In this document: one piece after another, positions 7,688 through 16,705 of the stretch | How positions within the stretch are numbered: the stretch's first letter is position 1 | How the letters are laid out: each line of letters opens with the position of its first letter | NCBI GenBank assembly: GCA_021806865.1 | Contig: JAKAPU010000003.1 | Location: forward strand, 1 to 43,004 | Origin: an archaeon | GTDB taxonomy: Archaea > Thermoproteota > Nitrososphaeria > Nitrososphaerales > CADDZS01 | DNA length: 43,004 nt | Direction: 5' to 3' | Program-made: the position numbers and the translations under genes | Notes under the pieces: model-generated | Database searches by the model: none | What the model was told of the DNA's origin: nothing | What the model saw: only the letters and a program-made list of their open reading frames with translations

Positions 7688-10096
7688 ATGCAACTCGAAC
7701 AGTTCTCTCCTGGTCAAATTGTCAGAGCGAGATCCCGCCTTTGGAGAGTTGACGACTCACTTGATAAGATTCTGGTTGTTACTTCAATTGAAGGGACTCC
7801 AGTTCAAACGCGAAAGCTTTACCTTCCGCTTGAATCAGTTAGCTTGGCCAAAATTGAACCTCCTTCTGCAGATAGAGTAGGTAACTATTCTGCTCAAGAC
7901 CTGATGATTAGAGCATTCAAACTGAGCATGATTCATGGGACAGCTCCCCTTCTCAGTCTACAAAGAAGCCGTGTCGTTCCCGAGTTATTCCAGATGGTTC
8001 CTGTTGTAATGTCTCTTGACATGCCGAGGGTAAGGATGTTAATTGCTGACGATGTCGGACTTGGCAAAACGATTGAAGCCGGCTTGATCGTTTCTGAGCT
8101 CTTCGCGAGACAAAGGGCAACAAAGCTCTTGATAGTTTGTCCCGCGAACCTGAGAGAACAATGGCAAGAGCAATTGAACTATTTCTTCCACATAGAGGCG
8201 CGCATAATCTCATCCCAGCATCGAAGAGCTTTAGAGCGCGAGCTACCTCCCGGGAGCAATCCGTGGGAATATTACCCATACCTTATAGTTTCAATGGACT
8301 ATGCAAAGGAGCCTCAAATCAAGGCTCAGATTTTAGAGCAACCCTGGGACGTCGTGGTCATTGACGAGGCGCACAATGTCGCAAAGCCTCATCAGATTGA
8401 CCAACATTCAAAGCCAGAAATGGCGAGGTGGGAGCTTGCTCGAGACGTTTCCCCCAAAACTAAGCATCTACTACTTCTGACCGCTACTCCGCACAATGGT
8501 TTCACAGATAGCTTTGCGAGTCTTCTAGAAATGCTCAACGTTGGAGCAGTTTCAGGCCCTGCTTACGATCCAACAATCATACGTCCCATAGCAAAGACCT
8601 ACGTCTGCCAAAGAAGACGAAAAGATGTAGAAGCGGAGTTCAAGAATATCGGAGACATGGAAAGTCCTTTCCCGCAACGAGACCAAGATGAAGAATTTGT
8701 AAATCTAAACGATCAAGAAAAACGAGCGATCGCTAAAGTGGAACAACTTGGAAAACATATTCTTAGCACGGCAGGTCCAGAACGAACGTTTGGAATGCGT
8801 TTAGCAAAATGGACTGTTACTCACTTCCACAAGAGAGCACTGAGTAGCCCGCGATCTCTTGTAATTTCCTTGCAGAACAGGCTTCAAGTAATTAATCAAA
8901 GAGTCGGCAAGGTTACGAGCTCAATTACCGAAGAACCAGCAGTTAAAGAAGAGGAAGCTAAGGCAGTAATTCTAGATAACGACACAGGGGAAAGATTAGG
9001 AGAAGAAGAGACTGGGGCTAGACTAGAACGACGAGTCTCATTAGACCCAGCCGCTCTCAAGCGTGAACTAGAGCTAATCCAAGATGCTCTAGCTGAAGCT
9101 AAGAAAATCAGCGGAACTGCTAGAGAGTTTAACACTCGAGATAGCAAGCTGAACCATGTTCTCGGGAATACATTGAGAGAGATGATGCGAAGAACGCCTA
9201 AAGCTATTATCTTCTCGAAGTATAGGGACACTGTTAACTATTTGGCGGAGCAAATCCCTCTCCATAGAAACTATGGCAAAGCAGTGAAGGTCATTATCAT
9301 CGACGGAACTCTGGATGAATTACAAAGGAAGGAACGCTTCAAAGAATTCGCAAGTGCAGATAAAGCAGTTCTGCTCGCTACCGATGCTATTTCTGAAGGA
9401 ATAAATCTCCAATACATCGCTTCGCAAATCATTCACTACGAATTACCATGGAATCCAAATCGACTTGAGCAAAGAAACGGTCGAATTGACAGGTACGGGC
9501 AGCCTCAAAAGATTGTTGTAATTCGGACAATGGTCGTGGATGACTCACTCGAAGCAGCCATTTCTAAGGTTCTGGTTGAAAAGGCTCTAACAATTCGAAA
9601 GGATCATGGCTTCTCACCGCCATTCTTCGAAGACGATGTTTCTATCCTTGACCTAATACGAGAACATGGCCTTGAGATATCGATCGCTCAGACCAAACTC
9701 AGCGATTTCTTGGAAGATGTTTCGCCAAAGAAAGTTCCCGATCCCTTCTCTGATGAAGCAATTAAGCGAATGGAAGATGAAAATTTCTATGGACAAACGC
9801 AAATCGACCTCTCAGAAGTGAAAAAAAGGCAGGACAAAACCGAAAGTATGGTTGGAAGCCGAACAGAAATCGAGAAGTTTGTCAAAAGCGGGCTCAACCG
9901 TTTCGGCTGTGAAATATCCGAAAATCAGGATGGCACATACGCTATCAATATCAGGGATGACCGCCTACTGAGCGGGCTGGAAAGCTCAAAAATTACGCGC
10001 GCCTCATTCGATGTACTAAGAAGCCGAGGCGATACGGATGTTGACATCATAGATCTTGGGCACCCACTTGTAAGGGACACCGTTGCGATCTATTAG
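7688..10096 (+). CDS. SNF2-family helicase, HepA/DrmD-like, probably 3'-truncated
   Basis: 802 residues with the full helicase core: Walker A in ADDVGLGKTIEAG (residues 120-132), the LLIVCPANLREQW motif (147-159), DEAH at 226-229, LTATPHNG (264-271), the second-half motif ATDAISEGINLQ (564-575) and the arginine-finger motif NRLEQRNGRIDRYGQ (591-605). It belongs to the RapA/HepA-like group that includes DrmD of the DISARM phage-defence system. The reading frame ends at DLGHPLVRDTVAIY, inside a conserved segment that normally continues for a few hundred residues, and a transposase gene starts from the opposite strand 36 bases later. I infer that the 3' part was removed by insertion. A TATA-like stretch (7631-7642) precedes the ATG. 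No methylase, DrmA, DrmB or DrmC gene is in the window. Confidence 0.75.
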   Translation: MQLEQFSPGQIVRARSRLWRVDDSLDKILVVTSIEGTPVQTRKLYLPLESVSLAKIEPPSADRVGNYSAQDLMIRAFKLSMIHGTAPLLSLQRSRVVPELFQMVPVVMSLDMPRVRMLIADDVGLGKTIEAGLIVSELFARQRATKLLIVCPANLREQWQEQLNYFFHIEARIISSQHRRALERELPPGSNPWEYYPYLIVSMDYAKEPQIKAQILEQPWDVVVIDEAHNVAKPHQIDQHSKPEMARWELARDVSPKTKHLLLLTATPHNGFTDSFASLLEMLNVGAVSGPAYDPTIIRPIAKTYVCQRRRKDVEAEFKNIGDMESPFPQRDQDEEFVNLNDQEKRAIAKVEQLGKHILSTAGPERTFGMRLAKWTVTHFHKRALSSPRSLVISLQNRLQVINQRVGKVTSSITEEPAVKEEEAKAVILDNDTGERLGEEETGARLERRVSLDPAALKRELELIQDALAEAKKISGTAREFNTRDSKLNHVLGNTLREMMRRTPKAIIFSKYRDTVNYLAEQIPLHRNYGKAVKVIIIDGTLDELQRKERFKEFASADKAVLLATDAISEGINLQYIASQIIHYELPWNPNRLEQRNGRIDRYGQPQKIVVIRTMVVDDSLEAAISKVLVEKALTIRKDHGFSPPFFEDDVSILDLIREHGLEISIAQTKLSDFLEDVSPKKVPDPFSDEAIKRMEDENFYGQTQIDLSEVKKRQDKTESMVGSRTEIEKFVKSGLNRFGCEISENQDGTYAINIRDDRLLSGLESSKITRASFDVLRSRGDTDVDIIDLGHPLVRDTVAIY

Positions 10097-10131
10097 TGTT
10101 TGTAGCATGTGTAACATTTGAGGGGGTGACA

Positions 10132-12084
10132 CTAATTTGAAACAGCATTGTTATCACCAGTGTAATCACTAATGTTATCACTCGCGTCCTCACTGGTGTC
10201 ATCACCCGTGATGGTGCTATCAGGTTGAGCTTTTTTCCGTTTTCTCGTGACTTTCTTTTTGGGTTTAAACAGTATGTCAAACCAGTGTAGAGGAGGCAAT
10301 TTTGCTTGGGCAATCTCCAGAGTACACATATTCTTGTAACCCCTATCACTGTCCGCGTATCTTTTGAGTCTGTGGAAACCAAAAATGGTGTTCACTATGG
10401 AGTCGGCGAGTTCATCGCTCTTGATGCCTCTGCATCTACTGAATCTAGCTTTGATGTTCTGACTGAAACACTGTTCTGATACGTTGGTGTCCTTCGGCGG
10501 TTTCATTCCCTTGCTAGCGTAGTACCGCTTCAGGCTGTCTGCGAGCTTGTAATTTGCCTTCAACAAATCGCTGGCTCGATGTAGGAAGGCCATCGCCTCA
10601 GAAATCCAGCTGCAACACTTGAGCTTTTCATCTGCAAATACTTCCTTTACAAGATGTGTCATCCAGAAGTCGTAGCTTTCACATGAATGTGCTCGACTGA
10701 AGAGTGTTTGAACAAGGTCGTAAAATTTTTGCCTCTGCTCAATATCATCTGGCTTCCGCTTGTCAGTGTAGTTCTCGTAAAGCGGGACTATCACCTGTAG
10801 ATATGCGACTGCGTGAACCTGGCACCCCCGTGCAAGAGGTGTCTTGTAAACATCAAGTATTGCCTTTTCGAACACAGGATTGAAGTCCACCTCTATTGAC
10901 AGTGGCTCTACATCCATATTGTCAACAATTTCTTCCAAAAATTGTTTAACGTCCTCGTAACAGTGTTCGCTCGAAATACGCTTGTAGTGTATAGGATCTC
11001 CGGTAAAGAAATCAGTCATGGCGATGACCGATTCTTGTACAAACCTGTACTCGAGAGCTCCGGTGTCCGGATTCGGTACGGCCTTTTTTACAGTAATGCT
11101 TGTGGCATCCATACTCCAGAAAGGACCCCATTGAGGTCTTAACTCCCAATAGAGTTCAAATGAGTTCTTTACTCGCTTCTGCATTCCATTTATTCGGGCA
11201 TTCACTCTGGGATATGATCGATGGACATCCTCCATTAATTGACGAGTCGACATACAACAGAGCCAGTGGTAGAGCAGCTTCACATTTTCCTCTTTCTCGG
11301 TAGTGGGTTCTGGCCACCACCTGTCTTTCGTCTTAACCTGTGCCAGTCTTCCGATGTTCGGTTCGGTTGTCTTGTCAACTACACGGAGATTTCTCGCCCT
11401 GTCAATACCAGTCCTAATCCTCTCTTGCCTTTCCTTAACAAACTCCTTCTTTACCGGGTCGAGTCTTGTTCTTAGAAGGTGGTCAAAATCCGGATGACCT
11501 ATGAGCGGCCGGTCGTCATCGGTTATCTTCTCCTTCTCCTTCCACATATCTAGCAAGCCGAAATAACCGCCATAGGCTTTCTTCACATTGAAATCATGTT
11601 CCAAGTAGATCTGTCGGAGAGTTCTTGGAACACCTGGTACTACGATCCTGGAATCCCAGACGGATTTGTAACGATAGCTAGTAACCTTACTTGGGGCGGG
11701 TTGCTTCGAGATGTCGTCAATATGGCCAGGATCTGTGTTGCTGGGTTTCGAAATTGACTTTTGTTGCGATAGCGCCTCATTCGCTTCTTTCAGCATCTCG
11801 AGCAGACGCTGTTCATCATTTTCCGTAGGCTTTGATCCGGCCCTTGCAGGAGAACATCGCATCCACCGAACTGTGCCGGGGAGACAACCAGCGATCTTGG
11901 CTATATCGCAATCTGTTCTCTTTTCCTCTTTGGGCTTCAGGACGTCCTCCAGCAGGAGACGGACGATAATAATTCTCCGTTCCGGATACTTTATCTTCGC
12001 GCCCCTCTTGGGCTTTCTCACTTCGAGTGGGTTGGCATCTGATTGATTGCCGTTTTGGTTTCCTTCTGAATTATTCGTGTTCAT
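10132..12084 (-). mobile_element. DDE (RNase H-fold) transposase, MULE/IS256-like
   Basis: 650 residues. An N-terminal HTH-like region (TDCDIAKIAGCLPGTVRWM) is followed by a charged linker and the catalytic core: WSMDATSITVKKA with D326, AMTDFFTGDPIHYKRISS, SIEVDFNPVFEKAI with D400, and a C-x2-H motif (CQVHAV, 421-424) of the kind seen in MULE/IS256 transposases between the second Asp and the Glu. The later QNIKARFSRCRGIKSDELA segment resembles the transposase tail. The third acidic residue is not certain. The C-terminus is Lys/Arg-rich and then a short acidic repeat. The element sits at the broken end of the helicase gene. I could not identify terminal inverted repeats or a target duplication by eye. 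Confidence 0.6.
10151..10210. repeat. five 12-bp tandem repeats in the transposase 3' end
   Basis: Five consecutive degenerate 12-base units with consensus TTATCACTNGTG. On the minus strand they encode a four-residue acidic repeat (units TGDD, TSED, ASDN, ISDY, TGDN) at the transposase C-terminus. The period is a multiple of three, so unit number can change without breaking the frame. Confidence 0.75.
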
Positions 12085-12919
12085 GAGGGGTAGGCTTAGC
12101 GTGATATTTAACGACGGACGGGGATCGTGCTCGAACTAATTCTCGTAACTGACATTTTCAGATGAGAGAACGCCTAACAGTTAGGTCGATTTTGCCCCGC
12201 TTATGTCTAGCAAATTCTTCTTGCTTAACAGCAGAAGATACAGCTAAGCAGAAGGAAACGAAAGTAACGATGGTTAAATTCATCTTAGATTACGTGTACT
12301 GGCGAGTTAGAAATAGAACTTGCAGGTCTGCTCTATTTTCGACAGTGAGAGCAACTCTGTACTCTCATTTGTTGTGAGCGTACTTGCAGGCAATTGGCGT
12401 TTGGTGCTCTCTTGGCACCACACTGTGCGCTAACTCAAAAGATCACATTTGACAGCGACGGATGTAGCATCATGCGACTAAATCCTGACGGAACAAGCTT
12501 TTGGTTAGTGACTTATGTCAGGATGTAAGTTGACTTCCGTGTAGAGGGACATTATTGACGGATGAAGATTTACCGGCTTGGTTGGCATTAACTCGTCAAG
12601 ACGGTTCTGTTTCTACTGTCAGTTAGTAGATCTTGATGAATAGGAGTGGATTGGAGTATCAACGAACATACGCTTACTCTCAAGAGTGCAAGCCTGTGCC
12701 TACTCCACAGGATTCGATTCACGAAATTAATCCAGTGCTTCTGTGGATCGTTAACACCATGCGCCTTTCAGATGTGATGCAAGAAAAGTGAAATGGTCTC
12801 CTGTTTGAATTTATTCACATAAGAAGAAAGAGAGGCGCATTATAATGTGAAGAAATCTTAGAGCGGCATCCTTCACACCAATACTACACGGCAATGAGCT
12901 GTAGAACGGCGCTTGACAT
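12085..12919. other. 835-base stretch without a supported gene
   Basis: No frame with family features is seen; a 71-codon plus-strand frame at 12162-12377 looks accidental. The stretch holds an 8-bp inverted repeat ATCCTGAC/GTCAGGAT (12482-12489 and 12517-12524) and two hairpins close together near 12675-12715: ACTCT/AGAGT, and CCTGTG/CACAGG around a short loop. It may be the far flank of the transposon plus decayed sequence, or it may contain an RNA gene. The continuation of the interrupted helicase was not found here. Confidence 0.4.
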
Positions 12920-14095
12920 TCAGTTTCTAACCCCGGATTCTGCCAAGCTGATGGCATGAGTCACTCTCTTGCCAGTGTCGGTAAGCTCATAAATCTTGTC
13001 TCCACTTTTGCTTCGTGTCCTTACCAAACTCGCTTGTTCCATCGCAAGCAGCATGTTTCTGCATGAGGCAATTCCGAGTTTCCCATTTAGGTTGCCTTTC
13101 TTAACCTCCCTTGAGAGGGCGCGTAGTTGATCCTCTCGAATGGCGCCGCTTTGGAGACGATCATACAGTCTGCCGTAAGTTGCCGGATCGAGAACGCGCA
13201 ATGTTTCATAGACGCTTCTAATGACCTCTTCACTACTAGAGGAAAAGAAGCTTTCTGCATCGCTCAAGGTGCGAGAATGAGTATCCCTGTAAGTACTGTA
13301 ACCATCTCTGATCTCCTTTCGCATCTCTTCGGAAAGACGTTTTTTTGGATCGTTAATGTCAGAAGTCAATTGTTCCATGAAGAGTCCTCGCAGGTAATCG
13401 TCGTCCAGTTCCTTATTGAAGAATACGAGCTGATCTCCGACTGAAGATACTGAAACTCTTTTTTGCGAATTATCCATTAACCGCATTACGTCAGCGTAGT
13501 AACGTTGGGTAGAGAAATCATACCATTTTTTCGTTACATTCAGAGTAATGATACCAAGAGCCAGCATCGTGTCTTGAAGCGACACTGCTTCTTCCTCGTC
13601 ACAACCAATGAGTTTCATTATCTCTTCAACTTCAATCGTGCCATTTGTAAACGACATGTATGTCACCAGATTCAATACATTCCTGAAATCCCCTGCTTGC
13701 CATTTTTGAAGCGATTGAACCATTTGCATGAGATCACATTGCCTCATCTTGGTTGAGCTGGCAATTTCACACATCGCTCGGCGCAGCTGCGCAGGGAGTA
13801 CGTGAGACAAAATGAGCGCAGTACCAAGCGAGAATCCCATTCCGCTGCGTTTGCCGAGTACATACTTTCTTACGTCAGGTTTTACTGCAGACATCTGGGA
13901 ATGGAATTTGCGAAGCGTTTCATAGCTCAGCCCAGTCTTTTGCGCCACTTCCTCAGAGATTTCTTTCAGCGTTTTTCCTCCATGCTTTTTGTCCCCTTTG
14001 AGTTCTCCTTCTATTTTGTTGAAGAACTCTACTTCATTTATACCGAAAAACTTGTAGGCTTTCGAAATCCTCGATCCTGTTCGCCGGTGGTTCAA
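12920..14095 (-). CDS. unknown protein, probably DNA-binding
   Basis: 391 residues, not recognised as a named family. Residues about 40-70 (GGKTLKEISEEVAQKTGLSYETLRKF) read as a helix-turn-helix like those in ParB/KorB or MerR-type regulators. A mostly helical middle follows with GTIEVEEIMKLIGCDEEEAVSLQDTM, which could be a second wHTH. The last ~50 residues (CRNMLLAMEQASLVRTRSKSGDKIYELTDTGKRV) look like a winged helix of the archaeal DNA-binding type, ending in ELTDTG. It lies alone between the transposon flank and the RHH gene, divergent from the latter, in the accessory island. A regulator or an element-maintenance protein is plausible. Confidence 0.5.
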   Translation of the reverse strand: MNHRRTGSRISKAYKFFGINEVEFFNKIEGELKGDKKHGGKTLKEISEEVAQKTGLSYETLRKFHSQMSAVKPDVRKYVLGKRSGMGFSLGTALILSHVLPAQLRRAMCEIASSTKMRQCDLMQMVQSLQKWQAGDFRNVLNLVTYMSFTNGTIEVEEIMKLIGCDEEEAVSLQDTMLALGIITLNVTKKWYDFSTQRYYADVMRLMDNSQKRVSVSSVGDQLVFFNKELDDDYLRGLFMEQLTSDINDPKKRLSEEMRKEIRDGYSTYRDTHSRTLSDAESFFSSSSEEVIRSVYETLRVLDPATYGRLYDRLQSGAIREDQLRALSREVKKGNLNGKLGIASCRNMLLAMEQASLVRTRSKSGDKIYELTDTGKRVTHAISLAESGVRN

Positions 14096-14197
14096 TGCAC
14101 CTGTAGCCTAGGCCTAATGAAATATATCGTTACTCGTGAATGAACCCTGGTCAGCTCAAAGATGCGTCTCTTTACACTTTCATCCTACCATCTTGGA

Positions 14198-14205
14198 TTC
14201 TTAAA
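14198..14205 (+). promoter_or_regulatory. TATA box of the first RHH gene
   Basis: TTCTTAAA, identical in sequence to the element at 25996-26003 in front of the second copy. The spacing to the proposed start is 32 bases here and 30 there, supporting a leaderless TTG start at 14230 rather than the distant ATG at 14140. Confidence 0.55.
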
Positions 14206-14229
14206 AGCAGCTCACGGTTTCTCTCTTGT

Positions 14230-14448
14230 TTGACATTGGGATCCAGAGAAATTACTTCAGACAAAGAACTCGTAAGGATAAACATAGAGCTTGGCGGCGA
14301 ACCGGCTCAGATACTGAACGAACTAAAGCACAGAGGCTTGGTGCAAAACAATGTGGACGCAGTCGCGCAGGCGCTGATTGCTTTGCACGAAAAGATAATC
14401 AAGAGAGATTTGGCGAAGCTGCGGCTAGGCTTGCAGCAGGAGAAGTAG
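14230..14448 (+). CDS. ribbon-helix-helix small protein, copy 1
   Basis: About 72 residues from TTG 14230. The conserved part begins VRINIELGGEPAQILNELK, followed by HRGLVQNNVDAVAQALIALHEKI and RDLAKLRLGLQQEK. The beta strand, helix and helix pattern is that of RHH/CopG-type DNA-binding proteins, in which the strand contacts DNA. It is highly similar to the protein at 26026. The frame is open back to an ATG at 14140, but those residues are not shared with the other copy, so that start is rejected. Its last 50 bases overlap the convergent gene on the other strand, as in the second copy. It may be an orphan antitoxin or repressor, since its partner here is truncated. Confidence 0.65.
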   Translation: MTLGSREITSDKELVRINIELGGEPAQILNELKHRGLVQNNVDAVAQALIALHEKIIKRDLAKLRLGLQQEK

Positions 14449-14902
14449 GCTGTTCTGCTCTCGCTTCCTGAGTATCTTCGTCGAACGTTTCCTTTTCCAG
14501 TTCTGCTTCAGCCAAGTAAATGTCGGTGTTTTTCTTCCGCGTATCTGAGATCAGCTCTTTAGCTAGTTCAGGGCGTTCCCAGATCCGGTCAAGCAACTCC
14601 CTGACCTCGCTTTCGTTTCTACATGCTCTGCATATTTGCTGCACGGTCACGCTCTTGTCCACTCCATGCTGGCGAAGCTGTTCGTTCATCGCTGACGCGC
14701 GCACCAGCTTGATGTTCATTCTCCCTGCATATTCCTGCAAAGTGAGTTTCTCACCATCTCTCAGGGTCACCATCTCCGCCGGATTAAAGTTCGGTGCGGC
14801 GAGCATCACAACTATCCCCTGCCGCACCTGCCTTTCTCCCCCTGCAGTATCAGATAGATCGGCTTTTTCCCTCGCCCAGTTTCCGTATGCGTACTCAATC
14901 AT
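14399..14902 (-). pseudogene. C-terminal fragment of the PD-(D/E)XK-like protein
   Basis: Residues 19 onward (from DTAGGERQVRQGIVVMLAAP, about 14399-14848) match residues 427-580 of the intact protein encoded at 26201-27943, at high identity in both protein and DNA. The first 18 residues are unrelated. The missing part includes both N-terminal winged-helix-like regions and the putative catalytic E379, D381, E400 and K402, so this copy cannot be an active nuclease. The frame has nevertheless stayed open across ~150 codons and kept the exact 50-bp tail overlap with the RHH gene. It is either a recent truncation or a retained regulatory fragment. Confidence 0.75.
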
Positions 14903-15067
14903 AAAGGATCCACTGACTGGAGCAACGGATGGCCAGAGAGCCTAAACCCTTCTCTTCTACGAGACTAGCATGCTATTGAACGCGACGGAAATTTTGCTCA
15001 AGACAAGATTGCTCAGAGACTGGAGCACTTTGCCCGAAATATCTTGTGGCGTGTAAGAACGAACAGG

Positions 15068-15928
15068 TCAGTCAGTTACGATTGACACATTCTTCCGCCT
15101 ACCCATCGATAAACTAGGGCTATTCTGAAGGAGCAGCGATCGCAGTCGTCTTGAGTGCACGGTGAATTCCTCGGAGTCACGCATATCTGCCGAGCGTGGG
15201 CGTGGCATATCGATTTTCTCTATTCCGACAATTGTTCCTGGTCTCTCGGACATTATAACAACTCGATCGCTTAAGTACACCGTCTCTGGAATGCTGTGCG
15301 ATACTAATATTACTGTTTTTCTTTCGTTCATCCACAGATCTTGCAACTCGTTGTTCATGAATTCTCGAGTCAACGCGTCCAATGCAGCAAATGGCTCGTC
15401 CATCAGTAATATGGAAGGGTCATGGATCAACGCCCTACAGATTGCGGCTCGCTGTTGCATTCCACCGGAAAGCTGGTATGGAAAATGACTGCGAAACTCT
15501 TCTATTCCAACGAGTTCCAGCAGCTGCAAAGCCCGTTTCTCGTAGTCTCGCCGATTGCGATGAAGCATCTCTATCGGAAAGAGTACATTGTCCATAACGT
15601 TTCTCCATTGAAGCAAAGTGGGTTGCTGGAATACAAAGCCGACATCCCTCATAGGCTGCTTCACTTCTTTCCCTTCCAGTTTCACCGAGCCAGTGGTCGA
15701 GGGAATAAGTCCTGCGATGACATTGAGGACTGTTGTCTTTCCACATCCGCTCGGGCCAAGGAGCGAAACGAACTCGTGACGCTTAATGTCAAGAGAAACA
15801 TCACGAAACGCAACTACCTTTTTCTGATTTCGTGTGGCATACACCTTCGAAAGGCCTTGAATCTCGATTATATTTTCGCCGAATTCAGCCAACCTCTCGC
15901 CCCGCGCTAATCTCTCGCATTGATACAT
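15068..15928 (-). CDS. NitT/TauT-family ABC transporter ATP-binding protein
   Basis: 286 residues with Walker A GPSGCGKTT, Q-loop VFQQPTLLQWRNV, signature LSGGMQQR, Walker B ILLMDEPFAALD and switch HSIPE. The FQQPTLLQWR and DEPFAALDALTR wording is typical of the nitrate/sulfonate/taurine branch (SsuB/TauB-like). It energises import through the permease just upstream, with which it overlaps by 44 bases from the first ATG; a start further in, nearer ENIIEIQGLSKVY, is equally possible. It is the last gene of a three-gene minus-strand operon: binding protein, permease, ATPase. Confidence 0.9.
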   Translation of the reverse strand: MYQCERLARGERLAEFGENIIEIQGLSKVYATRNQKKVVAFRDVSLDIKRHEFVSLLGPSGCGKTTVLNVIAGLIPSTTGSVKLEGKEVKQPMRDVGFVFQQPTLLQWRNVMDNVLFPIEMLHRNRRDYEKRALQLLELVGIEEFRSHFPYQLSGGMQQRAAICRALIHDPSILLMDEPFAALDALTREFMNNELQDLWMNERKTVILVSHSIPETVYLSDRVVIMSERPGTIVGIEKIDMPRPRSADMRDSEEFTVHSRRLRSLLLQNSPSLSMGRRKNVSIVTD

Positions 15929-16670
15929 GCCAACGAACGAAAAATCTTTCAGCTAGCCCGACTGCACCATAAAGAACTATGGCGAAAATGGTAAGAACTA
16001 CAAGCGAAGCAAACCCGAGAGCTGGATCAAGCTCTTGAGAAGAAACAAGAATAAGGTAGCCTAAGCCGCCTGTCGATGCAGCAAATTCACCCACTATCGC
16101 CCCAATAACAGCTAGGGTTACTGCAACTTTGAGGCCTGCAAAAAGATACGGCATGGAGCTCGGGAAGCGAACTCTGAGCAAGGTATCAAGTTTTCTAGAA
16201 GAAAAACTTCTAGCAAGAATGAGAATTTCGGGAGGAATATCGTTGAGTCCGGCTACCATATTTACTACAACTGGGAAGAATGAAACAAGAATAGCAATCG
16301 CAACTTTGGGCATAATTCCGAACCCTAACCAGATTATCAGGAGCGGAGCTATCGCGATTTTAGGTACGGATTGAAAGAAGAGGATGATTGGGAATAGAGC
16401 GCTCGACGCCTTTGCCGAAAGCGAAAGTATCATAGCAATTGCAACCGCGATTATCGAACCGAGCACGAAACCAACTATGGTTTCATACGCGGTTATGAGA
16501 GTGTAGTTCAGAAGGAGGGATGCCTTGTGAATAATTACTAAGATAACGCTAGAAGGGCTCGGAAGAACTATTGCTGGTATTGAAAGGGCATTGAAAATTG
16601 CCTGCCAAACCACGAAGACAAGCAGAATGGAGATTACTGCAAGGTAGTTGTTAGAGAGCCATTTGTTCAA
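15885..16670 (-). CDS. NitT/TauT-family ABC transporter permease
   Basis: 261 residues, about six membrane helices and the cytoplasmic EAA loop (ARSFSSRKLDTLLRVRFPSSMPYLFAGLK region), typical of BPD_transp_1 permeases of the SsuC/TauC type. The segment IVLPSPSSVI near residue 35 and FFQSVPKIAIAPLLIIWLG are hallmark motifs of this branch. It follows the binding-protein gene by 35 bases. The transporter should bring in a small organic or inorganic anion; the ligand is not decidable from sequence. Confidence 0.9.
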   Translation of the reverse strand: MNKWLSNNYLAVISILLVFVVWQAIFNALSIPAIVLPSPSSVILVIIHKASLLLNYTLITAYETIVGFVLGSIIAVAIAMILSLSAKASSALFPIILFFQSVPKIAIAPLLIIWLGFGIMPKVAIAILVSFFPVVVNMVAGLNDIPPEILILARSFSSRKLDTLLRVRFPSSMPYLFAGLKVAVTLAVIGAIVGEFAASTGGLGYLILVSSQELDPALGFASLVVLTIFAIVLYGAVGLAERFFVRWHVSMREISAGREVG

Positions 16671-16705
16671 AACAACACACTGCTTATTCAGTGCGAGAAT
16701 GAATT

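Noticed and set aside
12162..12377. A 71-codon frame after the transposase
   Set aside because: The composition is unlike neighbouring proteins and no motif is visible; it is not the missing end of the helicase.
10097..12919. Terminal inverted repeats of the transposon
   Set aside because: Short similar words (ACATTTGA, TAGCAT) recur near both sides, but in the same orientation and not as a convincing terminal pair.
14140..14229. ATG 14140 as the start of the first RHH gene
   Set aside because: The extra 30 residues are not shared with the paralog, and a TATA element identical to the paralog's lies inside this stretch.
4334..15000. A second copy of the tRNA-Met 3' end marking the other border of the island
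   Set aside because: No repeat of the last 17 bases was found by eye within the island or after it.
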